64,000 nucleotides of DNA from Candidatus Scalindua japonica. Lineage in GTDB: Bacteria; Planctomycetota; Brocadiia; Brocadiales; Scalinduaceae. The translations under genes and the position numbers were made by a program. Numbering within the stretch: the first letter of the stretch is position 1; each line of letters starts with the position of its first letter. Where the stretch lies: positions 124,001 through 188,000 of the forward strand of contig NZ_BAOS01000028.1 in NCBI RefSeq assembly GCF_002443295.1, written 5' to 3'. This document shows, piece by piece, positions 1-9,777 of the stretch. The notes beneath the pieces were generated by a model, which saw only the letters and a list, made by a program, of their open reading frames with translations, was not told where the DNA came from and ran no database searches.

Positions 1-73
1 AATAACAATAAAAGGGGGATGAACGCCTCAAGCATTAACAGATTTTTTTCTATTTTACCGGTGATAATTCTTT

Positions 74-760
74 TTAATCACTCTTCTTTTTGAAAACTTT
101 GCCGTAGAGAAATCCAGCTGCAAGCGCACCGGATACTGGCCCCAGCCACCAGATATAGTGGTTGTCGAAATGACCGGATACTACCGCAGGCCCAAAAACA
201 CGCGCCGGGTTCAGTGCTCCCCCACTGAATGTTGAACTGATCGATACGCCGAACATATAGACTAAACCAATTGCAACTCCGGACAGGATTTTTGATAGCC
301 TTTTGTCAACAGTAGTTGAAAAAATGGTAAATACAAACAGGAAAGTAACGACACATTCTATTAATGCTGCTTTCCATAACTCGACTCCATTACCTAAAAG
401 ACATGTGCCTAAATGAACTTTAAGAATTGCAGTGGGAAATAGTATTCTCAAGAAGTACGCCGCTAATACAGCACCTGCCAGTTGAGATAAGATATAGTAA
501 AGCGCAGTACCCGCGTACATCCTCCCGGTAGCCCAATGAGAAATCGTCACCGCAGGATTAATTTGAGAACCCGCGATATAGCTTGTCGCATAAACAATAG
601 CAGCTATCACTATGCCAAACAGGGTTATTACCCACACAGGAACTATACTCTGCCCGCCTGTCAAATTTACGGAGTGTTCCGCACAAATTGCACCAGCGCT
701 TATAAAAACGACGAGAAGTGTACCTAAAAATTCAGCTATATATTTATTATACTTGTTCAT
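74..760 (-). CDS. aquaporin / MIP-family channel
   Basis: Membrane channel of the major intrinsic protein family, expected to move water or small neutral solutes across the inner membrane. The 228-residue length is normal. Both pore signatures are visible: INPAVT (NPA at residues 68-70) and LNPAR (NPA at 184-186, followed by the selectivity-filter Arg187), and about six hydrophobic helices can be traced. The helix-5 filter position that is His in E. coli AqpZ appears to be Gly or Val here, so strict water selectivity is uncertain and glycerol-like solutes are possible. It starts 13 nt after the ribBA stop on the same strand and is probably cotranscribed with it. The family call is secure; the substrate is not. 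Confidence 0.9.
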   Translation of the reverse strand: MNKYNKYIAEFLGTLLVVFISAGAICAEHSVNLTGGQSIVPVWVITLFGIVIAAIVYATSYIAGSQINPAVTISHWATGRMYAGTALYYILSQLAGAVLAAYFLRILFPTAILKVHLGTCLLGNGVELWKAALIECVVTFLFVFTIFSTTVDKRLSKILSGVAIGLVYMFGVSISSTFSGGALNPARVFGPAVVSGHFDNHYIWWLGPVSGALAAGFLYGKVFKKKSD

Positions 761-773
761 TTTTTTGCGAACC

Positions 774-1991
774 TTATAGAATATGTCCTAGTTTCTCTTT
801 CTTGGTACGCAAATACTGTTCGTTCTCTTCTTGTGGCGCTACAACGATAGGGACGCGGTCTATAATTTCCAATCCATAACCTGCCAGGGCCGCAAATTTT
901 TTAGGATTATTTGATAGAAGTTTCATCTTCGTTATTCCCAGGTCCCTGAGTATCTGAGCGCCTATTCCGTAATCACGTTTGTCCGCGCTAAAACCGAGCT
1001 CTTTATTTGCCTCTACAGTATCCAGCCCACTCTCCTGTAGTGCATAAGCGTGCAGCTTGTTTTCAAGCCCAATTCCTCTGCCTTCCTGTCGCATGTAGAG
1101 CAAAACACCCTTACCCTCTTTTTGAATCATCTTTAATGCGCTGTGAAGTTGTTCTCCGCAATCACATCTAACAGAACCAAAAATATCACCGGTTAAACAC
1201 TCGTCGTGCACACGTATTAAGACCGGATCTGTCTGTATCGAAGAAGGTGAATTATCCATACTGCCAATATTCCCGAGACACAAAGCCAGATGCAGGTATT
1301 CATCAGTAAACGAACGATAAAGATGTAAAACAAATTTTCCATATTTTGTAGGCAAATTAACGGAAACACGTTTTTCTATCAAACGCTCCTGTTCATGGCG
1401 ATATTTGATGATATCCGCAATGGTGCACATTTTCATCTCGTGTTTTTCCGCGAACTTTATAAGTTCCGGAAGTTTTGACATTGTCCCATCTTCATTCATG
1501 AGTTCGCATATTACCGCTGAAGGATGTAGGCCTGACAGGCGGGCTAAATCAACAGCACCTTCAGTATGACCTGCGCGCACCAGAACCCCTCCATTTTTTG
1601 CCATGAGTGGGAAAACGTGTCCAGGCCTGTCAAGATCACCGGGAAGACACTCATCACTTATGGCTTTTAATATCGTCGTTGCTCTGTCCTTTGTAGATAC
1701 ACCTGTTGTTATACCCTCTTTCGCGTCTATCGTTACCGTAAACGGAGTCTGAAAACTTGATGTATTTTCTGTTACCATATGTGTTAATCCTATCTGCTTT
1801 GAATGTTCTTCTGTTATCGTCAGACAGATTATACCCCTCGCGTGCGATAACATGAAGTTAATGATATCAGGTGTAATTTTCTCCGCAATGATCGTCAGAT
1901 CTCCCTCATTTTCACGACTCTCATCATCAACAACGATAACCATCTTACCCTGTTTCAGATCTTCAATAACCTCTGTAATTGTATTAAACAT
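774..1991 (-). CDS. ribBA: bifunctional 3,4-dihydroxy-2-butanone-4-phosphate synthase / GTP cyclohydrolase II
   Basis: Catalyses the two entry reactions of riboflavin synthesis: ribulose-5-phosphate to dihydroxybutanone phosphate, and GTP to diaminohydroxyribosylaminopyrimidinone phosphate. The RibB half spans about residues 1-200, with the [10 protein letters not shown] motif at 22-31. The RibA half spans about 205-405, with the zinc ligands Cys265, Cys276 and Cys278 ([14 protein letters not shown]), RQEGRGIGL at 301-309 and NNPKK at 361-365. Both halves look complete, and the 405-residue length is typical of the fusion. No FMN riboswitch is recognisable upstream; that space holds a hairpin repeat instead. 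It lies between pgsA and the aquaporin gene on the same strand. Confidence 0.97.
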   Translation of the reverse strand: MFNTITEVIEDLKQGKMVIVVDDESRENEGDLTIIAEKITPDIINFMLSHARGIICLTITEEHSKQIGLTHMVTENTSSFQTPFTVTIDAKEGITTGVSTKDRATTILKAISDECLPGDLDRPGHVFPLMAKNGGVLVRAGHTEGAVDLARLSGLHPSAVICELMNEDGTMSKLPELIKFAEKHEMKMCTIADIIKYRHEQERLIEKRVSVNLPTKYGKFVLHLYRSFTDEYLHLALCLGNIGSMDNSPSSIQTDPVLIRVHDECLTGDIFGSVRCDCGEQLHSALKMIQKEGKGVLLYMRQEGRGIGLENKLHAYALQESGLDTVEANKELGFSADKRDYGIGAQILRDLGITKMKLLSNNPKKFAALAGYGLEIIDRVPIVVAPQEENEQYLRTKKEKLGHIL

Positions 1992-2028
1992 AACTTATAA
2001 CCTTCCTTGTTTTTTCTCTACTATTAAA

Positions 2029-2143
2029 TGTAGGGGCTGTTTCCACTATCCGAATGGATTCTTCCGGGCGGGTAAACAGCCTTAAGATAAATGTCCGTTT
2101 GGCCTGCACGACTAGTGATTAAGGCGGGGAAACGAACCCTACA
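2029..2143. repeat. MITE/REP-like repeat, copy 1
   Basis: A 115-bp element between pgsA and ribBA with imperfect terminal inverted repeats. The left end reads TGTAGGGGCTGTTTCC and the right end, read on the other strand, TGTAGGGTTCGTTTCC. A shorter copy with the same two end sequences in the opposite orientation lies at 29100-29160. It has no coding capacity and is read here as a non-autonomous dispersed repeat. Confidence 0.65.
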
Positions 2144-2191
2144 GCAAAAAATAAAAATAGCTTTCTGCAATAGAGACAAATTAATAATTAT

Positions 2192-2761
2192 TTATAATTG
2201 TCTGACACCCAAATAGGTATAGTTTATCGCTGAGAGTAAAGTAACAAAGGCGACTACACACCATAAAATCGCAAAAGTGTTCAAGGAAAAGTGGTTTCCA
2301 AGCAGTACAGCGATAACTGCCATGATCTGCATAAATGTCGTTAACTTTCCCAATTTATTAGGTTGCCATTTTATTTTGCGTTTTATCGTAATAAAGACAG
2401 CTAACATTCCGAATGAAAACAGCATTTCCCTACTTACAATTACCGCCAGTACCCAGACAGGAAATCTGGGTCCGGACCACAATTTATCTGAAGAGAGCAA
2501 AAAACAGGCAATTAATAGAAGCAGCTTGTCAGCAACAGGATCAAGATACTTACCAAAGGTTGTTATTTCTCCTCTTTTCCGAGCAAGATATCCATCTAAA
2601 ACATCACTTAAACCAATTATGAGTAACACGCCTAATGCAATGTATCTGTAGAAGTTATGATGCTGGACCTGAATTAAGCAGATTACAAAAGGAGGGATAA
2701 AACATATTCTTGCAAAGCTGATCAAATTTGGCAATGTCAGAAATTTGTTTGCCGCATGCAT
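2192..2761 (-). CDS. pgsA: CDP-diacylglycerol--glycerol-3-phosphate 3-phosphatidyltransferase
   Basis: Inner-membrane enzyme making phosphatidylglycerol phosphate from CDP-diacylglycerol and glycerol-3-phosphate. The CDP-alcohol phosphatidyltransferase signature is complete: Asp56-Gly57, Ala60-Arg61, Gly70, Asp74 and Asp78 (DGYLAR, then GKYLDPVAD). The 189-residue protein has about five to six hydrophobic helices. A longer frame opens at 2794, but I chose the ATG at 2761. AAAAGGAGA sits 7 nt upstream of it and the protein then begins MHAANKFLTLPNLIS, the usual PgsA start. Another CDP-alcohol transferase such as PssA is possible, but the size and N-terminus favour PgsA. Confidence 0.9.
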   Translation of the reverse strand: MHAANKFLTLPNLISFARICFIPPFVICLIQVQHHNFYRYIALGVLLIIGLSDVLDGYLARKRGEITTFGKYLDPVADKLLLLIACFLLSSDKLWSGPRFPVWVLAVIVSREMLFSFGMLAVFITIKRKIKWQPNKLGKLTTFMQIMAVIAVLLGNHFSLNTFAILWCVVAFVTLLSAINYTYLGVRQL

Positions 2762-3214
2762 AGAGATTCTCCTTTTCATTCGTAGACTATGCACTCTTCT
2801 TTCAACTTACATCTAATAAAAAACAATCATTATTCTCCTAAGTACTTTTCTATGTACAGAGTTATGATAGCAGACGCATAATTACTGTCAAGCGAAAAAA
2901 TACTCCAACTTGACAGTTAAGTTGTGAACGAGTACTATTAGCTGAAAGTTTCAAGTTAAAAGTGCTTGAAATACCTAAAGTTGAGAAGCATAACAATTTA
3001 CAAGAATATCTCTTTTACTTGTTTTAATTGTTAAATGAGATCTTTCGGCTGACTTAGCTCGTTAACATGTTATTCAGAATGAAGAACGAGATTCTTCATT
3101 GCGTTCAGAAGACAGGAAGCAAAGGGTTAAGAATGGCAATCATATTTATCTTGTTATATGACAAAGGCTTAAAATAATAATATAATTCCTGTATAATTAA
3201 ATTACTAATTCTTA
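2762..3214. other. intergenic region upstream of pgsA and carA (divergent)
   Basis: Divergent 450-bp spacer with no credible ORF. It holds the inverted repeat ACTGTCAAG / CTTGACAGT (2884-2892 and 2909-2917) and a candidate sigma-70-type promoter pointing to carA. The rest is A+T-rich with nothing recognisable. Confidence 0.5.
2910..2938 (+). promoter_or_regulatory. candidate promoter for carAB
   Basis: TTGACA (2910-2915), a 17-nt spacer, then TACTAT (2933-2938, four of six matches to TATAAT). The -35 box lies inside the right arm of a 9-bp inverted repeat (2884-2917), so a repressor could compete there. It lies 277 nt before carA, which would imply a long leader. Prediction only. Confidence 0.35.
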
Positions 3215-4369
3215 ATGAAGACTAAAAAAGCCATCCTCGCTCTCTCTGACGGAAAGGTATTTGAAGGTGTTTCCTTTGGTGCTGAAGGGGAAACATCAGG
3301 TGAGATCGTATTTAATACCAGTATCGCCGGATATCAGGAAATACTTACAGACCCTTCTTATAAGGGCCAGATCGTAAATATGACCTACCCGTTGATAGGC
3401 AACTATGGTATCTGCGAAGAAGATCATGAGTCAACACAATCACACGTGGAAGGGTTTATTATTAAAGAACTTAGCCCATTCCCCAGTAATTGGCGATCAA
3501 GTATGGGCCTGGATGAATTTTTAGAAAATAAAGGAATTATAGGTATTCAGGGAATAGACACAAGGGCCCTTACAAGACATATAAGGGATTGTGGCGAGCA
3601 GGTAGGCATAATATCTACTGAAGACTCAGACCATCAAAGTCTTGTTTCAAAGGCCAGTGGATTGTCCGGACTTGTGGGAAAAGATCTGGTCAAAGAGGTT
3701 TCGTGTGATAAAACCTACAACTGGGAAGACGCCGAAACAGTCATTAATACTGCAAGTGGAAGTAACCATGAACAACCTGAACAATACAAACAGTATAATG
3801 TAGTAGTCTACGATTGTGGAGTTAAATATAACATTCTGAGGAAGTTGAGGAATTATAATTGTAACGTAACCGTAGTACCTGCTAATACCAGTGCAAAGGA
3901 TGTGCTAGCAATGAAAGCTGACGGTGTTGTCATCTCAAATGGTCCCGGTGATCCGGCTGCAGTACCTTATATGGTTGAAAATGTAACAGGTATAATAGGC
4001 AATAAACCTGTTATGGGCATATGCCTGGGTAATCAAATTATCGCCCAGGCATTAGGATACAAAACATTTAAGTTAAAATTCGGACACCATGGCGCCAACC
4101 AGCCTGTCATGGATTTAAGGACAGAAAAAGTGGCAATTACGTCGCAGAATCACTGTTTTGCAATTGATGGAGAATCGCTAAACAATGGACAGAGCGGCAG
4201 ATTTGGTAAAGTAGAGATATCTCACATTAATCTTAATGATAAATCCATAGAAGGATTAAGATGTCTGGAAGTACCGGTATTTTCCGTCCAGTATCATCCT
4301 GAAGCATCACCAGGTCCACACGATTCAAGTTATATTTTTAATGAATTCATTGAAATGATGGAAAATTAA
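3215..4369 (+). CDS. carA: carbamoyl-phosphate synthase small (glutaminase) subunit
   Basis: Hydrolyses glutamine and passes ammonia to CarB for carbamoyl phosphate synthesis (pyrimidine and arginine pathways). The N-terminal CPSase small-chain domain covers about residues 1-140, and the class I glutamine amidotransferase domain about 195-380. The triad is visible: Cys270 in GICLGNQ, His361 and Glu363 in QYHPEAS. The residue after LG is Asn273, where His is more usual. The 384-residue length is normal. The start is the first ATG of the frame with the typical KKAILALSDGKVFEG beginning; its ribosome binding site is weak. carB follows 160 nt downstream across a repeat-like spacer. Confidence 0.97.
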   Translation: MKTKKAILALSDGKVFEGVSFGAEGETSGEIVFNTSIAGYQEILTDPSYKGQIVNMTYPLIGNYGICEEDHESTQSHVEGFIIKELSPFPSNWRSSMGLDEFLENKGIIGIQGIDTRALTRHIRDCGEQVGIISTEDSDHQSLVSKASGLSGLVGKDLVKEVSCDKTYNWEDAETVINTASGSNHEQPEQYKQYNVVVYDCGVKYNILRKLRNYNCNVTVVPANTSAKDVLAMKADGVVISNGPGDPAAVPYMVENVTGIIGNKPVMGICLGNQIIAQALGYKTFKLKFGHHGANQPVMDLRTEKVAITSQNHCFAIDGESLNNGQSGRFGKVEISHINLNDKSIEGLRCLEVPVFSVQYHPEASPGPHDSSYIFNEFIEMMEN

Positions 4370-4375
4370 AAACCC

Positions 4376-4506
4376 TAAACATGAAATCCGAAACAATATC
4401 GAATAACTAAAATTCAAAAAAACATAGTAAACCCTTTTGGTCATTATATCATTTGGATTTTTGATTTGCTTCGAGTTTCGTTATTCTTTTTTCGTATTTT
4501 CTAAAT
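4376..4506. repeat. degenerate A+T-rich inverted repeat between carA and carB
   Basis: The carA-carB spacer has arms rich in GAAATCCGAAAC / GAATAAC on the left and their rough complement (GTTTCGTTATTC, TTTTTCG) on the right, around a TTTTGGTCATT centre. I recall similar noncoding repeats dispersed in other planctomycete and deltaproteobacterial genomes. Only one copy is in this window, so the assignment is tentative. Confidence 0.35.
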
Positions 4507-4529
4507 ATTACGTTTTAATAATTAATAAT

Positions 4530-7500
4530 ATGCCGAAAAGAACTGATATAAACAAAATACTCATCATTGGGTCAGGTCCAATCGTAATAGGACAGGCGTG
4601 TGAATTCGATTACTCCGGTACACAGGCATGCCGGGCACTGAGAGAGGAGGGTTACAAAATAGTCCTCGTAAACAGTAATCCGGCCACGATCATGACCGAT
4701 CCGGAAGTTGCGGACAGTACGTACATCGAACCGATGACGACTGAAATATTAACAAAAATTATTGAGAAAGAGAGGCCAGACGCCCTGCTTCCAACACTGG
4801 GAGGACAAACGGGACTGAATCTTTCCGTTAGTCTGGCCGAAGAGGGCGTTCTAGATAAATATAATGTAGAGCTGATAGGTGCTAAACTGGAGGCTATAAA
4901 CAAAGCGGAAAATAGAGAGAAGTTTAAAGAAGCTATGAGCAATATAGGCGTCAAGGTTCCGGCAAGCGGCAACGCAAAATCACTTGAAGACGCAAAGGAG
5001 ATAACAGAAGAAGTAAAGTTTCCCGTTATTATTCGTCCATCTTTTACCATGGGAGGAATAGGAGGCAATGTGGCTTACAACATTGAGGAGTTGGAAGAGT
5101 ACGTTAACTTCGCACTGGAAGCAAGTCCCGTCCATGAAGTACTCATTGAAAGATCTATCTTGGGATGGAAAGAGTACGAATTGGAGGTGATGAGAGACCG
5201 CAAAGACAATGTTGTAATAATCTGTTCGATAGAAAACCTCGATCCCATGGGCGTCCATACCGGCGACAGCATAACTGTGGCTCCCGCACAAACCCTAACT
5301 GACAAAGAGTATCAGATAATGAGAGATGCTGCAATCAAGATCATACGTGAAATCGGTGTTGAAACGGGGGGGTCTAATGTTCAGTTTGCGATAAATCCGT
5401 CTGACGGTGAATTAATTGCAATCGAGATGAACCCTAGGGTGTCCAGGAGTTCTGCCCTGGCGTCCAAGGCGACGGGTTTTCCGATTGCAAAGATAGCCGC
5501 AAAACTGGCGGTAGGTTATACGCTTGATGAGATACCAAATGATATTACTCGTTACACACCGGCCTCTTTTGAACCTTCTATTGACTATTGCGTAGTTAAA
5601 ATTCCAAAATTTAACTTTGAGAAATTCCCTGACGCGGACCAGGTCCTTACTACGCATATGAAATCAGTTGGCGAGGTAATGGCGATTGGACGTACGTTCA
5701 AAGAGTCCCTGAGCAAGGCGATAAGGTCCCTTGAAATCAACCGCTACGGATTATCCGAACACCACAGTAAAACAGCCTTAAACGATTCAGAGAAAAAAGA
5801 ATTCATTAAAAAGCATCTGTTAAACCCTTCGTGGGACAGGATATGGTCTGTTGTTGACGGCTTGCGTATGGGGATGAACATTGATGAGATTTATGAAATT
5901 ACCAGAATTGACAAATGGTTTCTGTATAACATAGAACAGATACTTGAACTGGAAGAAGAGATCAAAAACCAGCATAAACCTGGAGATATACCAACCACTT
6001 CAGAGAATGATACAACGGCAATTGATTCGGGCTACTTAATAGATCCTGTTCTTTTAAAGAAAGCAAAGCAATATGGCATCTCTGATATTCGGCTGGCAAG
6101 CTTGTTAAATACAAGCGAACTTAATATTCGAGACTATCGCTGGAAGAACGATATTCGTCCTGTATTTAAGGTTGTGGATACCTGTGCCGCGGAGTTCCAG
6201 GCTTACACCCCTTATTTATACTCATCATACGAGACCGAATGCGAAGCCAATCCTACACAAAAAAAGAAAATAATTATTCTGGGTAGCGGTCCTAACCGTA
6301 TAGGACAGGGTATTGAATTTGACTACTGTTGTGTGCACGGAGTACTGGCCTTAAAAGAGATGGGATTTGAAACAATCATGGTAAATTGTAATCCGGAGAC
6401 TGTAAGCACAGATTACGATATATCTGATAGATTATACTTCGAACCCCTTACTTTTGAGGACGTTATTGAAATAGTTGAGAAGGAGCAACCGGAAGGGGTT
6501 ATTGTGCAGTTTGGAGGACAAACCCCATTGAAACTGGCGGTACCACTGTTCAATGCGGGTGTTAAGATCCTTGGTACATCACCGGACAGTATTGATATGG
6601 CTGAAGACCGTGAAAGGTTTGCAGAACTCCTCTCCAGACTCAATCTTCTACAGCCGGACAACGGAAACGCAAGGTCATTCGCAGAAGCCAAAAAGATTGC
6701 AGTTTCAATAGGTTATCCGGTATTGATAAGACCCTCATATGTTTTGGGCGGCAGGGCGATGAGAGTTGTTTTTGATGAAGATGAACTTGAAGAGTATATG
6801 ATACATGCGGTTGACGTTTCACCTGAACATCCGGTATTAATAGATAAATTCCTTGAAGGTGCAATTGAGATAGACGTTGATGCCGTGTGTGACTGTGAGG
6901 ATGTCTTTATTGGCGGTGTTATGGAACACATAGAAGAGGCTGGTGTACATTCAGGAGATAGTGCGTGTTCATTGCCTCCTTATTCCATAAAAGAGGATAT
7001 TATAGATAAGATAAAAGCTCAGACGAAAGCTCTGGCCCTGGAGATGAATGTCCTTGGTATTATTAATATTCAATTTGCCGTAAAAGATGAAGTTGTCTAT
7101 ATACTGGAAGTAAATCCACGTGGATCCAGGACAATACCTTTTGTCAGTAAGGCGATTGGTATTCCACTGGCAAAAATAGCATCTCAGGTTATTGCCGGAC
7201 GCAAACTAAAGGAGTTGAATCTAAGTAATAATAAAAGCAATCATGTTGCCGTAAAGGAAGCTGTTTTTCCATTTGTCAGGTTTCATGGCACAGATACCAT
7301 CCTCGGACCGGAAATGAAATCAACCGGTGAAGTTATGGGAATTGATACTGATTTCGGGAAGGCGTTTGCCAAGGCGCAGATGGCCATAGAGGGAGGAATT
7401 CCACTGTCAGGTACTGTTTTCATAAGTGTCAGGGATAAAGACAAAGCACCTATAGTTGATATCGCCTATAAACTTCACAAATCAGGTTTTAAGATTTCAG

Positions 7501-7802
7501 CTACGGGAGGGACCGCGAAGGTTATAGCAGAGAGAGGCACTCCCGTAACCACTGTCCTTAAAGAATATGAGGGGCGTCCTAATGTAATAGATCATCTGAA
7601 AAATGGTGATATCCAAATGGTAATAAATACAGCTGAAGGAAAAATTTCACAAGAAAATTCTTATAACATCCGACGTAACGCAATTATATCAGGCATCCCT
7701 TACTTCACAACCGTTCCGGGAGCTATAGCCGTGGAGAGCGCAATCAGGTCAGTATCAAGCGGAGAACTCGATGTTAAGCCGATTCAGGAATACTACAAAT
7801 AA
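4530..7802 (+). CDS. carB: carbamoyl-phosphate synthase large subunit
   Basis: Makes carbamoyl phosphate from bicarbonate, ammonia from CarA and two ATP. It has two homologous ATP-grasp halves: an N-terminal carboxyphosphate half beginning [14 protein letters not shown], and a second half beginning [16 protein letters not shown]-terminal MGS-like regulatory domain follows (about residues 945-1090). At 1090 residues it is close to the family's usual 1070 or so. The frame is open from 4437, but the extra 31 residues are hydrophobic and nonconserved. The ATG at 4530 gives the standard [14 protein letters not shown] start, so I place it there. The ribosome binding site is poor. It ends 38 nt before the convergent larE gene. 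Confidence 0.97.
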   Translation: MPKRTDINKILIIGSGPIVIGQACEFDYSGTQACRALREEGYKIVLVNSNPATIMTDPEVADSTYIEPMTTEILTKIIEKERPDALLPTLGGQTGLNLSVSLAEEGVLDKYNVELIGAKLEAINKAENREKFKEAMSNIGVKVPASGNAKSLEDAKEITEEVKFPVIIRPSFTMGGIGGNVAYNIEELEEYVNFALEASPVHEVLIERSILGWKEYELEVMRDRKDNVVIICSIENLDPMGVHTGDSITVAPAQTLTDKEYQIMRDAAIKIIREIGVETGGSNVQFAINPSDGELIAIEMNPRVSRSSALASKATGFPIAKIAAKLAVGYTLDEIPNDITRYTPASFEPSIDYCVVKIPKFNFEKFPDADQVLTTHMKSVGEVMAIGRTFKESLSKAIRSLEINRYGLSEHHSKTALNDSEKKEFIKKHLLNPSWDRIWSVVDGLRMGMNIDEIYEITRIDKWFLYNIEQILELEEEIKNQHKPGDIPTTSENDTTAIDSGYLIDPVLLKKAKQYGISDIRLASLLNTSELNIRDYRWKNDIRPVFKVVDTCAAEFQAYTPYLYSSYETECEANPTQKKKIIILGSGPNRIGQGIEFDYCCVHGVLALKEMGFETIMVNCNPETVSTDYDISDRLYFEPLTFEDVIEIVEKEQPEGVIVQFGGQTPLKLAVPLFNAGVKILGTSPDSIDMAEDRERFAELLSRLNLLQPDNGNARSFAEAKKIAVSIGYPVLIRPSYVLGGRAMRVVFDEDELEEYMIHAVDVSPEHPVLIDKFLEGAIEIDVDAVCDCEDVFIGGVMEHIEEAGVHSGDSACSLPPYSIKEDIIDKIKAQTKALALEMNVLGIINIQFAVKDEVVYILEVNPRGSRTIPFVSKAIGIPLAKIASQVIAGRKLKELNLSNNKSNHVAVKEAVFPFVRFHGTDTILGPEMKSTGEVMGIDTDFGKAFAKAQMAIEGGIPLSGTVFISVRDKDKAPIVDIAYKLHKSGFKISATGGTAKVIAERGTPVTTVLKEYEGRPNVIDHLKNGDIQMVINTAEGKISQENSYNIRRNAIISGIPYFTTVPGAIAVESAIRSVSSGELDVKPIQEYYK

Positions 7803-7840
7803 ATTTACTTGGAAAACATAAGAATGACACTTGCCCCTCT

Positions 7841-8728
7841 TCAAGAGACACCACCACCGATCCTGTAAGGTTCCAGATCAAGAGTCACCCATTTGTACCC
7901 GCGCTTTTTGCCTTCAGCGACGAGGACCTCATGTTGTTCCAAGACTGCCTGCATCTCTTCAGGCACTGATTCAATTCGTAAAAAGAGTCCTCTGTTTTCC
8001 TGACAAAGGCGGACACGAAAAATCTTTATGCCAGTTTTTCTAAGAATAGCTTCCATGTCTTCAATATCGTTTAATCGCCTTTCCGTGATAGAAATTCCTG
8101 TCATAATCCGCGAACTCAAACAGGGGCTTGCCGCTTTCTCAGCAATGGCCAAATGGTTAGACCGAAGAACGGCCCTGATATCTTCTTTTGTAAAACCGGC
8201 GTCGGCAAGTGGGGATATTACGTTATTTTCCAGTGCCGCTTTATGGCCGGGTCGAACATCATCACCGTCAGATAAATTATAACCGTACAATACCCATTTA
8301 TATTTGTCGTTTTTTGAGATAGAGCCAGTAATATCAAAAAGCTCCGTCTTGCAGTAATAACACCGATCATAGTCATTCTGAATGTATTTTTCATCAAGAA
8401 GTTCCTCGCTCTTTTTAATTCTGTGGTCTACATTCAAATCCTTTGCAAATTTTAAAGCAGCTTCCAGTTCTGTCCGTGACAAACTGGGGCTGTCAGTGGT
8501 TACAGCAAGTAGCCTGCCACCATTTTCATCCTTCACTCTTTTTGCTGCCCATAAAAGCATAGCGCTGTCAATGCCACCGGAAAAGGCGACTATTATTCCG
8601 TCAGGAAGGAGTCTACTCAATTGTTTCGAGAGCTTTTCCAATTTACCGGTCAATACCGATCCTGACTCTTCACTGTTTTTGGCCAGTATAGTACTAATCT
8701 TTTCAATCACCTGATTATCATGCTTCAT
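7841..8728 (-). CDS. larE: LarE-like ATP-dependent sacrificial sulfur transferase
   Basis: PP-loop ATP pyrophosphatase family. LarE activates a pyridinium carboxylate by adenylation and donates sulfur for the nickel-pincer cofactor of lactate racemase-type enzymes. Seen: the PP-loop SGGIDS at residues 50-55; a CYYC pair (Cys123, Cys126); and Cys203 in SPCLSSR, the position of the sacrificial Cys in L. plantarum LarE. Having all three cysteines matches the LarE subclass proposed to hold a [4Fe-4S] cluster and act catalytically. GGAG lies 11 nt before the ATG. No larA, larB or larC is nearby, so the client is unknown. It converges with carB. Confidence 0.85.
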   Translation of the reverse strand: MKHDNQVIEKISTILAKNSEESGSVLTGKLEKLSKQLSRLLPDGIIVAFSGGIDSAMLLWAAKRVKDENGGRLLAVTTDSPSLSRTELEAALKFAKDLNVDHRIKKSEELLDEKYIQNDYDRCYYCKTELFDITGSISKNDKYKWVLYGYNLSDGDDVRPGHKAALENNVISPLADAGFTKEDIRAVLRSNHLAIAEKAASPCLSSRIMTGISITERRLNDIEDMEAILRKTGIKIFRVRLCQENRGLFLRIESVPEEMQAVLEQHEVLVAEGKKRGYKWVTLDLEPYRIGGGVS

Positions 8729-8840
8729 TATTGATAATTCTCCAAGTTCTTTTTTTAATTTTAAACCGAATTCACCAGTTCCTTCCTGTTTAAGGGTTTG
8801 AGAAATGAATTAGGCCTTTAACGACTTTCTTGATAACCTG

Positions 8841-8887
8841 TACTGATAACACGGACAAACAAAGTTTGTCCATGTTATCTATCAGTA
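8841..8887. repeat. long imperfect inverted repeat (hairpin)
   Basis: The perfect inner arms GGACAAAC (8853-8860) and GTTTGTCC (8864-8871) surround AAA. Outer arms TACTGATAACA and TGTTATCTATCAGTA extend the stem with a 4-nt insertion on the right. It sits between dinB and larE, both minus strand. There is no U-tract, so it is not a classical terminator. Confidence 0.6.
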
Positions 8888-9009
8888 TATTGTAATACTT
8901 TGCACAGATAAACGAGCTTGTCCCTGTCACCATACAATAACAAAAACTTTGAAATTCCTCATAAATGTATACATCTGTCTGTAAGAGAGGCGCTCAACTG
9001 AAAAATTTC

Positions 9010-9624
9010 TTATACCTGTTCCGGACGTTCTGTACAAGGCTTATCTCCGGGACCGGGTAGCGGAGCCTTATTATTACCTCCGGCGCTCTCACCTTTTATA
9101 AGGGTTTCAATATCGGGATATGGATAAATTGTCTCTGCTTTATTCTGCATCAGACCACCGGTATCTGCAGTTGGTCCATATATGCTGTAAATATCCCTTT
9201 CTGCCATACGCAGCAGCATTGTCATCTGTCCGCGGTGGTGTGCCGTATGGGCAATCCTTCTGGTAAGAACCCAGGCTCGCGAGCGAGAAACATTAAAGAA
9301 TTTCACCTCCTCATCCCACCATGCATCATCTTTTTCACGTAGGGTTTCCAGTCGTTTGCCTGAATCCTCTGCATATCGTTTAATAAATTCCAGGCGTGTT
9401 TCCTCTTCTGGTAATGGGGGCGCACCTACATCGATTCCAAGCATATTACAGAACCACACATTCTCTCCCATACATTGATGCACCATATGTTCATGCGCGT
9501 TCCTCCCTCTTTTGTCCTGAGGATGGGGGCGTCTTGACATGTCTTCATCCTTAAATGTACTCCATGTGCTGAGTGTTTTTAAACGTTCCGTTTCATAAGT
9601 ATCAACTAAGAACCTGTGTCCCAT
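9010..9624 (-). CDS. DinB-family protein
   Basis: Putative metal-binding four-helix-bundle protein of the DinB/YfiT superfamily, which includes thiol transferases of unknown natural substrate. Seen: candidate metal ligands in HEHMVHQ (about residues 44-50) and AHTAHHRGQ (about 124-132), the characteristic HxxHHRGQ. The 204-residue protein is slightly long because of a nonconserved, Gly/Pro-rich tail. AAGGAG lies 8-9 nt before the ATG. It lies 154 nt downstream of a tetR gene on the same strand and may be under its control. The function is not known. Confidence 0.75.
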   Translation of the reverse strand: MGHRFLVDTYETERLKTLSTWSTFKDEDMSRRPHPQDKRGRNAHEHMVHQCMGENVWFCNMLGIDVGAPPLPEEETRLEFIKRYAEDSGKRLETLREKDDAWWDEEVKFFNVSRSRAWVLTRRIAHTAHHRGQMTMLLRMAERDIYSIYGPTADTGGLMQNKAETIYPYPDIETLIKGESAGGNNKAPLPGPGDKPCTERPEQV

Positions 9625-9777
9625 TCTTTCATCTCCTTAATAATGAAATCCGTAAAAATAAAAAGTAATTATCCAACACGTAGATGAAAAACTTTTTCTT
9701 CCCCTGTCACAACACGACAAGGACTTTCCTCGGGTAAAAAGCTTCAAGGTCTCTCATCGTGAGTGCTAACATTTTTT

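Noticed and set aside
1992-2191. Possible FMN riboswitch upstream of ribBA
   Set aside because: None of the conserved RFN-element segments can be found on the minus strand; the space is occupied by an inverted-repeat element shared with 29100-29160.
4437-4529. 31-residue N-terminal extension of CarB
   Set aside because: Hydrophobic, repeat-derived spacer sequence; CarB proteins begin at the [14 protein letters not shown] position.
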